Source: CAZYSK01 sp964649415 (GTDB lineage: Bacteria > Chloroflexota > Anaerolineae > B4-G1). Taken from it: a stretch of 6,082 nt of DNA. Made by a program: the position numbers and the translations under genes. The notes under the pieces are model-generated. The model was not told the DNA's origin, made no database searches, and saw only the letters and a program-made list of their open reading frames with translations. Position 1 is the stretch's first letter, and each line of letters opens with the position of its first letter. Positions 1-5,194 of this stretch are shown here, piece after piece. The stretch covers positions 1 through 6,082 of the forward strand of contig CAZYSK010000167.1 of assembly GCA_964649415.1 (NCBI GenBank). The letters are read 5' to 3'.

Positions 1-4
1 ACCC

Positions 5-68
5 ACGGCACTCCGGCGGACCTACGTGCCTCACTACGAACCGCGGACGGCACTCTGGCGAACCTGCG
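5..68. repeat. Two imperfect 22-bp direct repeats downstream of the HIT gene
   Basis: Positions 5-26 and 47-68 share 19 of 22 bases (ACGGCACTC-Y-GGCG-R-ACCT-R-CG), with a period of 42. The array may continue beyond the window edge. I see no coding content in 1-67. Confidence 0.7.
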
Positions 69-105
69 GGCGGATGTCGCCGACCGCTGCGGTCGCCATC
101 CGCCC
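68..105 (-). terminator. Hairpin directly after the HIT gene, terminator-like
   Basis: Outer arms GGGCGGATG (68-76) and CATCCGCCC (97-105) pair over 9 bp. An inner stem CGACCG/CGGTCG (81-86 with 90-95) closes a 3-base loop. The structure starts at the base after the TAA stop at 106-108. It lacks a T-run on the minus strand, so termination strength is uncertain. Confidence 0.55.
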
Positions 106-537
106 TTACTCCGAACCCAGGGCGCTCTGGATCTGATCGGCGATCTGGTCGAGTTCGGCCCGGGCGGGGCGGCGCCCATAGTGGGGGCCGAACTGGAAGC
201 GAAATCCGTCGCCCCTGTAGCGCGGGATCACGTGCAGGTGGACGTGCATAACCTCCTGCCCCGCGGCGCGTCCGTCGGCCAGGTAGAGGTTGACCCCCTC
301 ACATTTGACGCCGCTGTGCCTCAGCGCGGCCGCGATGCGCTGGGCCGTCTTGAACACGTGAGCCCCCGCCTCCGGGTCCAGCTCCGCCAGGCTCCCGGCG
401 TGCTCGGTGGGGATCACCAGCACGTGCCCCGGATTCACGGGGTAGAGGTCCAGAAACGCCCAACAGACGTCGTCTCGATACACGACGCTGGCGGGGCCTT
501 TCCCGGCCAGGATGTCGCAGAATATGCAGGTGCTCAT
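106..537 (-). CDS. HIT-family nucleotide hydrolase/transferase
   Basis: This is a histidine-triad protein of 143 residues, probably a cytoplasmic hydrolase of nucleoside phosphoramidates, AMP-lysine or dinucleoside polyphosphates. The signature is VMHVHLHVIPRY (97-107); H98, H100 and H102 form the triad, with H100 the likely nucleophile. Earlier motifs typical of the family are CIFCDILAG (4-12), a CxxC pair that may bind zinc in this branch, AFLDLYPVNPGHVLVIPTEH (27-46) and GVNLYLADGRAAGQ (81-94). The C-terminal helix is complete. The ATG at 535-537 overlaps the msrB stop by the ATGA tetranucleotide and has no strong ribosome site of its own, which suggests translational coupling. Substrate specificity cannot be read from sequence. 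It is the last gene of its transcription unit within the window: a large hairpin begins directly after its stop codon. Confidence 0.92.
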   Translation of the reverse strand: MSTCIFCDILAGKGPASVVYRDDVCWAFLDLYPVNPGHVLVIPTEHAGSLAELDPEAGAHVFKTAQRIAAALRHSGVKCEGVNLYLADGRAAGQEVMHVHLHVIPRYRGDGFRFQFGPHYGRRPARAELDQIADQIQSALGSE

Positions 538-929
538 TCGCGCTTCACCAGCTTGAGCGATACGGAGTTGATGCAGAAGCGCTTGTGGGTCGGAGGCGGC
601 CCGTCGGGAAACATGTGCCCGAGGTGGGCGTCACACACCGCGCACAACACCTCCGTCCTGGGCGCGAAGAGCTTGTAGTCCGGCCTGTAGATCACGTTCT
701 CCTCCGCGACGGGCGCCCAGAAACTGGGCCAGCCCGTGCCAGAGTCGAACTTCGTCTCGGAGCTGAACAGGTCGTTGCCGCAGCACACGCACTGGTAGAC
801 GCCGTCCTCTTTAGATTCGTAGTACTCGCCCGTGAACGGGCTCTCGGTGTCGGCCTGCCTGGTGACCCGGTACTGCTCGGGCGTGAGTTGGGCTCTCCAT
901 TCCTCGTCGGACTTGACGACTCGTTTCAT
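534..929 (-). CDS. msrB: Peptide-methionine (R)-S-oxide reductase MsrB
   Basis: This enzyme reduces the R form of methionine sulfoxide in proteins, repairing oxidative damage in the cytoplasm with thioredoxin as the usual electron donor. It has 131 residues, the usual single-domain MsrB size. Motifs in order are WRAQLTPEQYRVTRQADTE (11-29), the zinc pair C47/C50, SGTGWPSFW (63-71), the second zinc pair C96/C99 in CAVCDAHLGHMF, and the catalytic C119 in RFCINSVSL. The position that often holds the recycling cysteine (SGCGWPSF in E. coli) is threonine here. It may therefore use another cysteine, for example C49, or be reduced directly. The first residues MKRVVKSDEEW after an AGGAGG fix the start. 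Its stop codon overlaps the start of the HIT gene in an ATGA, so the two are co-translated. It has a promoter of its own at 999-1027. Confidence 0.95.
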   Translation of the reverse strand: MKRVVKSDEEWRAQLTPEQYRVTRQADTESPFTGEYYESKEDGVYQCVCCGNDLFSSETKFDSGTGWPSFWAPVAEENVIYRPDYKLFAPRTEVLCAVCDAHLGHMFPDGPPPTHKRFCINSVSLKLVKRE

Positions 930-937
930 CTGGCGGC

Positions 938-943
938 CCTCCT
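938..943 (-). promoter_or_regulatory. Shine-Dalgarno site deciding the msrB start
   Basis: AGGAGG on the minus strand lies eight bases before the ATG at 929. It argues against an upstream in-frame GTG at 1025, which would add 32 unconserved residues and lies upstream of the predicted transcription start. Confidence 0.85.
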
Positions 944-998
944 GGTCACGGCTATGATCGATGGGGCAGTATTGCGACGAACTGGGACACTCCACCCT

Positions 999-1027
999 AT
1001 TATAGCCCAACGCCACCGCTTGCACAA
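999..1027 (-). promoter_or_regulatory. Sigma70-like promoter for msrB and the HIT gene
   Basis: On the minus strand TTGTGC (1027-1022) is followed by a 17-base spacer and a perfect TATAAT (1004-999). Transcription would begin near 992, giving a leader of about 60 bases before the msrB ATG. The AT-rich box stands out from the GC-rich surroundings. The -35 matches consensus only in TTG. Confidence 0.6.
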
Positions 1028-1041
1028 CAGAAGAAGACCCT

Positions 1042-1101
1042 TATCGGAGAAGACCCTAAAGGTTTTCCAACGGATTGGAACAATCCGCGCCTTTAGGGTC
1101 T
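1042..1101. repeat. Palindromic repeat (copy 1) with a nested hairpin
   Basis: Arms AGACCCTAAAGG (1051-1062) and CCTTTAGGGTCT (1090-1101) form a 12-bp perfect stem. Its 27-base interior holds a second stem, CGGATTG/CAATCCG (1071-1077 with 1081-1087), around a 3-base loop. The first 27 bases from TATCGGAG onward match copy 2 with one mismatch and in the same orientation. Copy 2 has only a 4-base loop, so the copies differ mainly by their central segment. A short direct duplication GAAGACCCT (1033-1041 and 1049-1057) adjoins the left arm. Confidence 0.88.
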
Positions 1102-1118
1102 CAAGAGTCTCAAGGGGC

Positions 1119-1439
1119 TCAGTCTTGGTCGAACAGACTCAGTTGCTGCGGGCCCAGCGGGTCGCCGGGGTCGTAGCGCACCGGCACACCGGTTGTGTGA
1201 TCGAGTCCCTTCAGGCGATTGATGGTGGCCTCCACCTTTGAGACGCAGTACTCTACGGGCTGCTCGTGGATCTGCCTTGTGTTGAAGCGAATGACGTGCC
1301 AGCCCTTTGCTTCCAGAGCGTTGTTCCGCTGGTTGTCCAGGGGGATGCGCTCGGGATCGCTGTGCCAGGTATCGCCGTCTGTCTCCACGTCGATCTTGCC
1401 CTCGGTGCAGAAGATGGCGAAGTCGAGAAAGTAGGTCTG
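1119..1439 (-). pseudogene. 5'-truncated DUF559 (Vsr-like nuclease fold) protein
   Basis: The frame reads QTYFLDFAIFCTEGKIDVE from 1439, then TDGDTWHSDPER, GWHVIRFNTRQI and a C-terminal helix region ending LSLFDQD. This matches the second half of DUF559 proteins, which share the fold of very-short-patch-repair endonucleases: hydrophobic strand, IDVETDGDTWH, then a basic R-F-N-T-x-x-I strand. The N-terminal part, normally carrying the first helix and the R-R-Q strand, is absent. A TAG at 1440-1442 lies immediately before the homologous stretch, exactly where the palindromic repeat begins (1441). The only possible start inside is GTG at 1388, which would give 89 residues without the first core strands and has no convincing ribosome site. 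I call it a remnant rather than a working gene; a function in DNA repair or phage defence cannot be claimed. Confidence 0.8.
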
Positions 1440-1449
1440 CTATCGGAGC

Positions 1450-1483
1450 AGACCCTAAAGGTTTTCCGAAACCTTTAGGGTCT
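1450..1483. repeat. Perfect palindromic repeat (copy 2) overlapping the end of the deacetylase gene
   Basis: A 15-bp perfect stem (1450-1464 with 1469-1483, core GACCCTAAAGG) encloses a TCCG tetraloop. Together with the upstream octamer TATCGGAG it matches copy 1 over 27 bases (1441-1467 against 1042-1068) with one mismatch. The deacetylase stop codon (1455-1457) falls inside the stem. As a long hairpin it might also stop or stabilise transcripts in either direction, but no clear U-tract is present. Confidence 0.9.
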
Positions 1484-2378
1484 CGAACAGCTCAGCAGCG
1501 ATGCGCACGGTCTGCAGGTGGATGGCGACGGTGTCGCGGATGCGGCGACCGTAGCCGCCGGCCATCACCACCGCCACCGGCAGCCCCGCCTCGCGGCATA
1601 GCGTGAGCACCAGCCGGTCGCGGGCCGCCAGCCCGGCCTTGCTGAGCGCCAGGTGGCCTAGCAGATCGTCCTCGTATGGGTCGGCGCCGGCCACGTAGAT
1701 GGCCAGATCGGCGTCCGCCAGGTCCAGCGACTGCCGCACGCCGCCCTCGAGCGCCTCCAGGTATGGCGCGTCCCCCGTGTCGTCGTCCAGCCCGATGTCC
1801 AGGTCGCTGTGCTCCTTGTGCAGGGGGAAGTTCTGCTCGCTGTGGATGGAGAAGGTGAAAATGCTCGGATCGTCCGCGGCGATGGCGGCGGTGCCGTTTC
1901 CCTGGTGCACGTCGCAGTCGACGACCACCGCCCGCCGCGCGCGGCCCTCCGCCTGCATCGTGCGCGCGGCGATGACGATGTCGTTGAAGATGCAGTATCC
2001 CTGGCCGTGGTCGCTGAAGGCGTGATGCGTGCCCCCGGACAGGTTGACGGCGATCCCGTCCGATAGCGCGGCGCGGCAGGCGCTGACGGTCCCGCCGGTC
2101 GAGCGCCGGGCGCGCACGACCAGTTCAGGCGACCACGGCAGGCCGATGCGGCGGACCTCCTGGGGCGTGAGTTGGCCGGTCTTGACCCGGTGCAGGTAAT
2201 CGGCTGTGTGGGCGCGCAGGGCCTGCTCGTCGGTGACCGGTTCGGGCACGATCAGCTCATCCGGCGGGACGAGCGCGGCGGCCTCGACCGCTTCGCGCAG
2301 CAGGCTGAACTTGCGCAAGGGGAAGCGGTGCCTGGGCGGCAGCGGAAACAGGAACTCGTCGGAGTGGAAGATCTTCAT
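1455..2378 (-). CDS. Histone deacetylase-family (arginase/deacetylase fold) amidohydrolase
   Basis: This is a zinc-dependent deacetylase-fold hydrolase of 307 residues, the size of the short bacterial HDAC11-like group. Bacterial members remove acyl groups from small molecules such as acetylpolyamines, or from proteins; the substrate here is unknown. It starts MKIFHSDEFLFPLPPRHRFP, the family's usual opening, which picks the ATG at 2378 although no clear ribosome site precedes it. An open frame runs further upstream but encodes Arg/Pro-rich, unconserved sequence. Motifs are GGTHHAFSDHG (115-125, catalytic H118-H119), VDCDVHQGNGT (153-163, zinc ligands D156 and H158), GADPYEDD (231-238, zinc ligand D233) and AGGYGRR (273-279, catalytic Y276). 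All key residues are present, so it is probably active. The last residues (299-307, ETLKVSENL) and the stop codon come from a palindromic repeat at 1450-1483, so the natural C-terminus has been replaced or extended. It shares no obvious pathway with the arabinose genes. Confidence 0.9.
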   Translation of the reverse strand: MKIFHSDEFLFPLPPRHRFPLRKFSLLREAVEAAALVPPDELIVPEPVTDEQALRAHTADYLHRVKTGQLTPQEVRRIGLPWSPELVVRARRSTGGTVSACRAALSDGIAVNLSGGTHHAFSDHGQGYCIFNDIVIAARTMQAEGRARRAVVVDCDVHQGNGTAAIAADDPSIFTFSIHSEQNFPLHKEHSDLDIGLDDDTGDAPYLEALEGGVRQSLDLADADLAIYVAGADPYEDDLLGHLALSKAGLAARDRLVLTLCREAGLPVAVVMAGGYGRRIRDTVAIHLQTVRIAAELFETLKVSENL

Positions 2379-2458
2379 GCCGTCAGGCCGCCGGCGGTCG
2401 AGAGATGGGGAACGGTTTTTCGCGTAGTCATCATAGGCCGTTTCTCGTCGTTCTCGCC

Positions 2459-2513
2459 GGGGGCAGGTACAAGACCTGCCCCTACGATGGCGGCGGGTAC
2501 AAGGCCCGACCCC
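2459..2513. repeat. Two adjacent copies of a small TACAAG-loop hairpin repeat
   Basis: The first copy is a perfect stem GGGCAGGT/ACCTGCCC around ACAAG (2461-2481), extended by one more G-C pair at 2460/2482. The second, diverged copy (2491-2513) keeps the GGGTACAAGG centre and a four-pair CGGG/CCCG stem. They lie just beyond the araD stop on the minus strand, before the deacetylase gene. No T-run follows, so intrinsic termination is unlikely. They look like dispersed palindromic repeats of REP type. Confidence 0.75.
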
Positions 2514-2524
2514 ACAGGGCGGCG

Positions 2525-3166
2525 TTACTGGCCGTACACGTTGGTGTAGCGCTCGTGGAGCTTGGCCACGTATTCGGGCGGGATCTCCTCCGGCTGGCCT
2601 ATCTGTAGCGCGAGCCACACGGTGCGCGCCGTGTCCTCGACCATCACGGCGGTCTTGACCGCCGCCTCGGCGGTGGGACCGATGGTGAAGACGCCGTGTT
2701 GCTTGAGCAGCACGGCCGGCGATTCGCCGATGTGTTCGACCACCTGGCGGCCGATCGCCTCGCCGCCGATGAGGGCGAAACCGGCACAGGGGATCGGGCA
2801 TCCGAACTCGTCGCCCATAGCCGTGAGGTAGACGGGGATGGGGCGGCCCAGCGCGGCGAAGGCAGTGGCGTAGGGCGAATGGGTGTGCACCACGCCGTTG
2901 ACGTCCGGCCTGTGGCGGTAGACGTACAGGTGGCTGGCCGTGTCGGAGGATGGCTTGAGCGTGCCCTCGACCACGTCTCCGTCGAGGTTCACGACGACGT
3001 GATGCTCGGGGCGCAGGGCCTCGTAGCGCACGCCGCTGGGTTTGATCACGACTAGGCCGGTCTCCGGGTCCCGGGCGCTGACGTTGCCGCCGGTCCAGGT
3101 GACCAGGTTGTTCTTCGGGAGTTCCAGGTGTAGCTGATAGACTTCTTGTTTCAGGTTCTCAAGCAT
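2525..3166 (-). CDS. araD: L-ribulose-5-phosphate 4-epimerase (class II aldolase/AraD family)
   Basis: This enzyme epimerises L-ribulose 5-phosphate to D-xylulose 5-phosphate by zinc-dependent retro-aldol/aldol chemistry, sending L-arabinose carbon into the pentose phosphate pathway. It has 213 residues (E. coli AraD has 231). The opening MLENLKQEVYQLHLELPKNN resembles the E. coli start closely. Visible motifs are TGGNVSARD (25-33), KPSG (42-45), KPSSDTASH (71-79), VVHTHSPYAT (92-101), LLKQHGVF (153-160) and the ending VYGQ. Zinc ligands are H94, H96 and H157. D119 aligns with catalytic Asp120 of E. coli and Y211 with catalytic Tyr229. Having both, and the YGQ tail, favours 4-epimerase over fuculose-phosphate aldolase. 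The ATG at 3166 is chosen for its AGAGGA ribosome site; an in-frame ATG or GTG further up would read through the tandem repeat. A 330-base spacer with hairpins separates it from araB. Confidence 0.92.
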   Translation of the reverse strand: MLENLKQEVYQLHLELPKNNLVTWTGGNVSARDPETGLVVIKPSGVRYEALRPEHHVVVNLDGDVVEGTLKPSSDTASHLYVYRHRPDVNGVVHTHSPYATAFAALGRPIPVYLTAMGDEFGCPIPCAGFALIGGEAIGRQVVEHIGESPAVLLKQHGVFTIGPTAEAAVKTAVMVEDTARTVWLALQIGQPEEIPPEYVAKLHERYTNVYGQ

Positions 3167-3170
3167 AGGA

Positions 3171-3176
3171 TCCTCT
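3171..3176 (-). promoter_or_regulatory. Shine-Dalgarno site deciding the araD start
   Basis: The minus strand reads AGAGGA four bases before the ATG at 3166. It begins one base after the end of the tandem leader repeat (3178-3231), so the repeat sits directly against the ribosome-binding site. Confidence 0.75.
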
Positions 3177-3177
3177 T

Positions 3178-3231
3178 GAACAGCGAATTGGGAAAGCAAC
3201 GAACGGAACAGCGAATTGGGAAAGCAACGAA
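3178..3231 (-). repeat. Tandem 26-bp direct repeat in the araD leader
   Basis: Two identical 26-base copies occupy 3178-3203 and 3206-3231, separated by two bases (period 28). Each begins GAACAGCGAATTGGG and ends AAGCAACGAA on the plus strand. The copies lie between the small GGCGC hairpin and the araD ribosome site, and would be in the 5' leader of an araD message. They may be part of a dispersed intergenic repeat or a recent local duplication; the perfect identity favours a young or maintained duplication. Confidence 0.9.
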
Positions 3232-3300
3232 TAATGGCGCTGAAGCGCCTACTACGAACGGGAGACACTTCGCATAGTCATTATGGCGGGCCTGCTGCCT

Positions 3301-3350
3301 GTGTTTCGCACTTTGTCAGCCCGGACCGTTCATCAGGCTACGCGAAACAC
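3301..3350. repeat. 9-bp inverted repeat upstream of araD
   Basis: GTGTTTCGC at 3301-3309 and its exact complement GCGAAACAC at 3342-3350 are separated by 32 bases. It could be paired operator half-sites or a long-loop hairpin. Nothing in the window shows which, and no regulator gene is present to support an operator. Confidence 0.5.
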
Positions 3351-3447
3351 GTCTTCCGGACCTCTTCTGGACCGCGGCCATCCTGGCCGCATGCCAGCTT
3401 CCGCAACATAGTCGCGACGGATACCTCTCCGCCATCGAGCTGCCGGG

Positions 3448-3481
3448 TGGGGCGGCCTATGTGGCCCGCCAGGCCGCCCCA
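3448..3481 (-). terminator. Strong GC hairpin after araB, terminator-like but without a U-tract
   Basis: An 11-bp perfect stem (3448-3458 with 3471-3481, arm GGGGCGGCCT plus one A-T pair) closes a 12-base loop. It starts 15 bases beyond the araB stop codon on the minus strand. No T-run follows, so it is not a classical intrinsic terminator. It could pause or partly terminate transcription, or protect the araB message from 3' decay. Confidence 0.5.
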
Positions 3482-3496
3482 TCCGTCGAGCAAGCG

Positions 3497-5179
3497 CTAG
3501 GCCCTGGACAAGACTTGCTGCCGCAGGGCCTTGAGGTGCTTCATCACGTCGTTCCGTCCCCGGCCGAAATAGTCGTGCAGCTTCAGGTACTCGGCGAAGA
3601 GCTGGTCGTAGACCGCCTTGTGGGCCGGATCGGGCCGATAGACGACGTCCTTCAGCCGCCCCATGTGCTGGGCGGCCTCGACGATGGTGTCGTAGCCGCC
3701 AGCCTGTTTGCCGGCCGCCACGGCGGCGAACATCGCCGAGCCCACCGCCCCCGCCTGGCTTGTGCCCGCCACGCGTATCTCACGCCCGGTGACGTCGGAG
3801 TAGATCTGCATCAGCAGCTTGTTGCGCTCCGGCAACCCGCCGCAGGCGACGATCTCGTCCACGGCGACGCCGTTGCTGTCAAAGGCTTCGACGATCACGC
3901 GCGTGCCGTACGCCGTGGCCTCGATCAGCGCGCGGTAGACGTCCTCGGGCCGCGTGGCCAGCGTCGCGCCCACGAGCAACCCGGTCAGATCCACGTCCAC
4001 CAGGACGGAGCGGTTGCCGTTCCACCAGTCCAGCGCGACGAGCCCGTGCTCGCCTGGCTGCTGCTGCGCGGCCTTGTGCTCCAGCAACTCGTGCAGGCTG
4101 AGCCCCTGCTTCTCCGCCTCGTCGCCGTACGCGGCGGGCACGCAGTTGTCCACGAACCAGGCGAAGTGATCGCCCACGCACGACTGCCCTGCCTCGAAGC
4201 CGAAGGTGCCGGCGATGATGCCGTCCTCGACGACGCCGCACATGCCCTCGACGATTTTCTCCTCGGCGCCGAGCACCATGTGGCAGTTGGACGTGCCCAT
4301 GATGATCACCATGCGCCCTGGCTCGACGACCGTCGCCACCGGGACGGAGACGTGGGCGTCCACGTTGCCCACGGGCACGGCGATCCCCGGCCTGAGCCCC
4401 GTCATCTGGGCCATCTCCGGCGTGAGGCCGCCGGCCCGATGCCCGAGGGGGTAGATATCGCGCGAGAGCTTGTCGTCCACAACGTGCGCCAGGCGGGGGT
4501 CGAGCGCGCCGAAGAAACCATCATCGGGGTAGCCTTCCCGCTTGTTCCAGATGGCCTTGTAGCCCGCCGTGCAGGAGTTGCGTCGTTCCTCGCCGGTCAG
4601 TTGGAGGACGATCCAGTCCGCGGCCTCGATGTAGCGCGCCGCTGCCTCGTACACCGCTGGCGCACGGTTCACCGTCTCCCAGATCTTGGGGAACAGCCAC
4701 TCCGAGGAGATCTTGCCCCCGTAGCGGGCCAGCCAGGGCTCGCCCCGGTCGCGGGCGACCTCGTTCAAGCGGTTGGCCTCGGGCTGCGCGGCGTGGTGCT
4801 TCCAGATCTTGACCCAGGCGTAGGGGTTGTCGCGCCATTCCGGCAGCATGCACAGCGGCGTGCCCGCCTCGTCGATGGGCAGCATCGTGCAGGCGGTGAA
4901 GTCCGTGCCCACGCCGATGACGTCGCCGGGGTCCACCCGCCCCTCCCGCAGCACGGCGGGGATGGTCACGCGCAGTACCTCGATGTAGTCCGCCGGGTTC
5001 TGCAGCGCGAAGTCCGGGGGCAGGGCCGCGTCGGTGCTGGGGAGCACCTCGTCGATCACGCCATCGCCGTAGGGGTGGACGGCGGTGGCGATCTCCTGGC
5101 CGTCGCTCACGTCCACGAGCACGGCGCGCCCAGACTCGGTGCCGAAGTCCACTCCAATCGCGTACTTTGTGTTGCCCAC
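3497..5179 (-). CDS. araB: Ribulokinase (FGGY carbohydrate kinase family)
   Basis: This enzyme phosphorylates L-ribulose to L-ribulose 5-phosphate with ATP in the cytoplasm, the second step of L-arabinose breakdown. It has 560 residues, close to the 566 of E. coli AraB. The N-terminal FGGY domain opens with the phosphate-binding motif DFGTESGR (11-18), followed by GTDFTACT (91-98) and WKHHAAQ (126-132). The catalytic base is probably D274 in GNVDAHVSVP. The C-terminal ATPase domain shows MGTSNCHMV (294-302), ACGGLPERNK (445-454) and GTSQAGAVGSAMFAA (472-486). GTDFTAC and the full ribulokinase layout separate it from xylulokinase and glycerol kinase. The start is GTG at 5177-5179, supported by an AGGAGG five bases upstream and by the usual Asp-Phe-Gly-Thr position. 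Its upstream neighbour is the isomerase. The downstream 4-epimerase is 330 bases away, beyond a strong hairpin, so it may be partly separately expressed. Confidence 0.95.
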   Translation of the reverse strand: MGNTKYAIGVDFGTESGRAVLVDVSDGQEIATAVHPYGDGVIDEVLPSTDAALPPDFALQNPADYIEVLRVTIPAVLREGRVDPGDVIGVGTDFTACTMLPIDEAGTPLCMLPEWRDNPYAWVKIWKHHAAQPEANRLNEVARDRGEPWLARYGGKISSEWLFPKIWETVNRAPAVYEAAARYIEAADWIVLQLTGEERRNSCTAGYKAIWNKREGYPDDGFFGALDPRLAHVVDDKLSRDIYPLGHRAGGLTPEMAQMTGLRPGIAVPVGNVDAHVSVPVATVVEPGRMVIIMGTSNCHMVLGAEEKIVEGMCGVVEDGIIAGTFGFEAGQSCVGDHFAWFVDNCVPAAYGDEAEKQGLSLHELLEHKAAQQQPGEHGLVALDWWNGNRSVLVDVDLTGLLVGATLATRPEDVYRALIEATAYGTRVIVEAFDSNGVAVDEIVACGGLPERNKLLMQIYSDVTGREIRVAGTSQAGAVGSAMFAAVAAGKQAGGYDTIVEAAQHMGRLKDVVYRPDPAHKAVYDQLFAEYLKLHDYFGRGRNDVMKHLKALRQQVLSRA

Positions 5180-5184
5180 GTGAG

Positions 5185-5190
5185 CCTCCT
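5185..5190 (-). promoter_or_regulatory. Shine-Dalgarno site deciding the GTG start of araB
   Basis: On the minus strand this reads AGGAGG, five bases (CTCAC) before the GTG at 5179. It lies inside the 15-base gap after the isomerase stop codon, so kinase translation can start independently though the genes are tightly packed. Confidence 0.85.
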
Positions 5191-5194
5191 CGTC

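Larger units (their letters stand above)
3167..3496 (-). other. Non-coding gap between araB and araD, rich in repeats and hairpins
   Basis: I find no credible gene here. Open frames on either strand run through repeats and have no recognisable protein content. In transcription order it holds a strong GC hairpin just after the araB stop (3448-3481), a 7-bp hairpin with a 3-base loop (3374-3390, arms GCGGCCA/TGGCCGC), a 9-bp inverted repeat GTGTTTCGC/GCGAAACAC (3301-3309 and 3342-3350), a weak CATAAT box (3280-3285), a 5-bp hairpin GGCGC-TGAA-GCGCC (3236-3249) and the tandem 26-bp repeat (3178-3231). It may therefore work as a terminator or processing region plus a leader or promoter for araD. 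The role is inferred; only the structures are seen. Confidence 0.7.

Noticed and set aside
930..1025. Longer msrB from a GTG at 1025
   Set aside because: The 32 added residues are unlike MsrB, contain the promoter -10 region, and the ATG at 929 has a strong AGGAGG.
1119..1439. DUF559 frame as an intact nuclease or defence gene
   Set aside because: The N-terminal half is missing and a stop codon lies directly upstream of the homology.
1042..1483. CRISPR array
   Set aside because: There are only two copies of the repeat, about 400 bases apart with a gene remnant between them, and no cas genes.
2379..2801. Open frame extending the deacetylase 141 residues upstream
   Set aside because: The added residues are Arg/Pro-rich, overlap araD in another frame, and precede the family's normal first residues MKIFHSDEF.
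2525..3166. L-fuculose-1-phosphate aldolase instead of AraD
   Set aside because: The AraD-like N-terminus, D119, the VYGQ ending with Y211 and the neighbouring ribulokinase fit 4-epimerase better.
3167..3268. N-terminal extension of araD
   Set aside because: It is a translation of the tandem repeat and the known AraD start MLENLK lies at the ATG with a ribosome site.
3216..3500. Plus-strand frame in the araB-araD gap
   Set aside because: It begins inside the tandem repeat, crosses hairpins, and shows no recognisable protein features.
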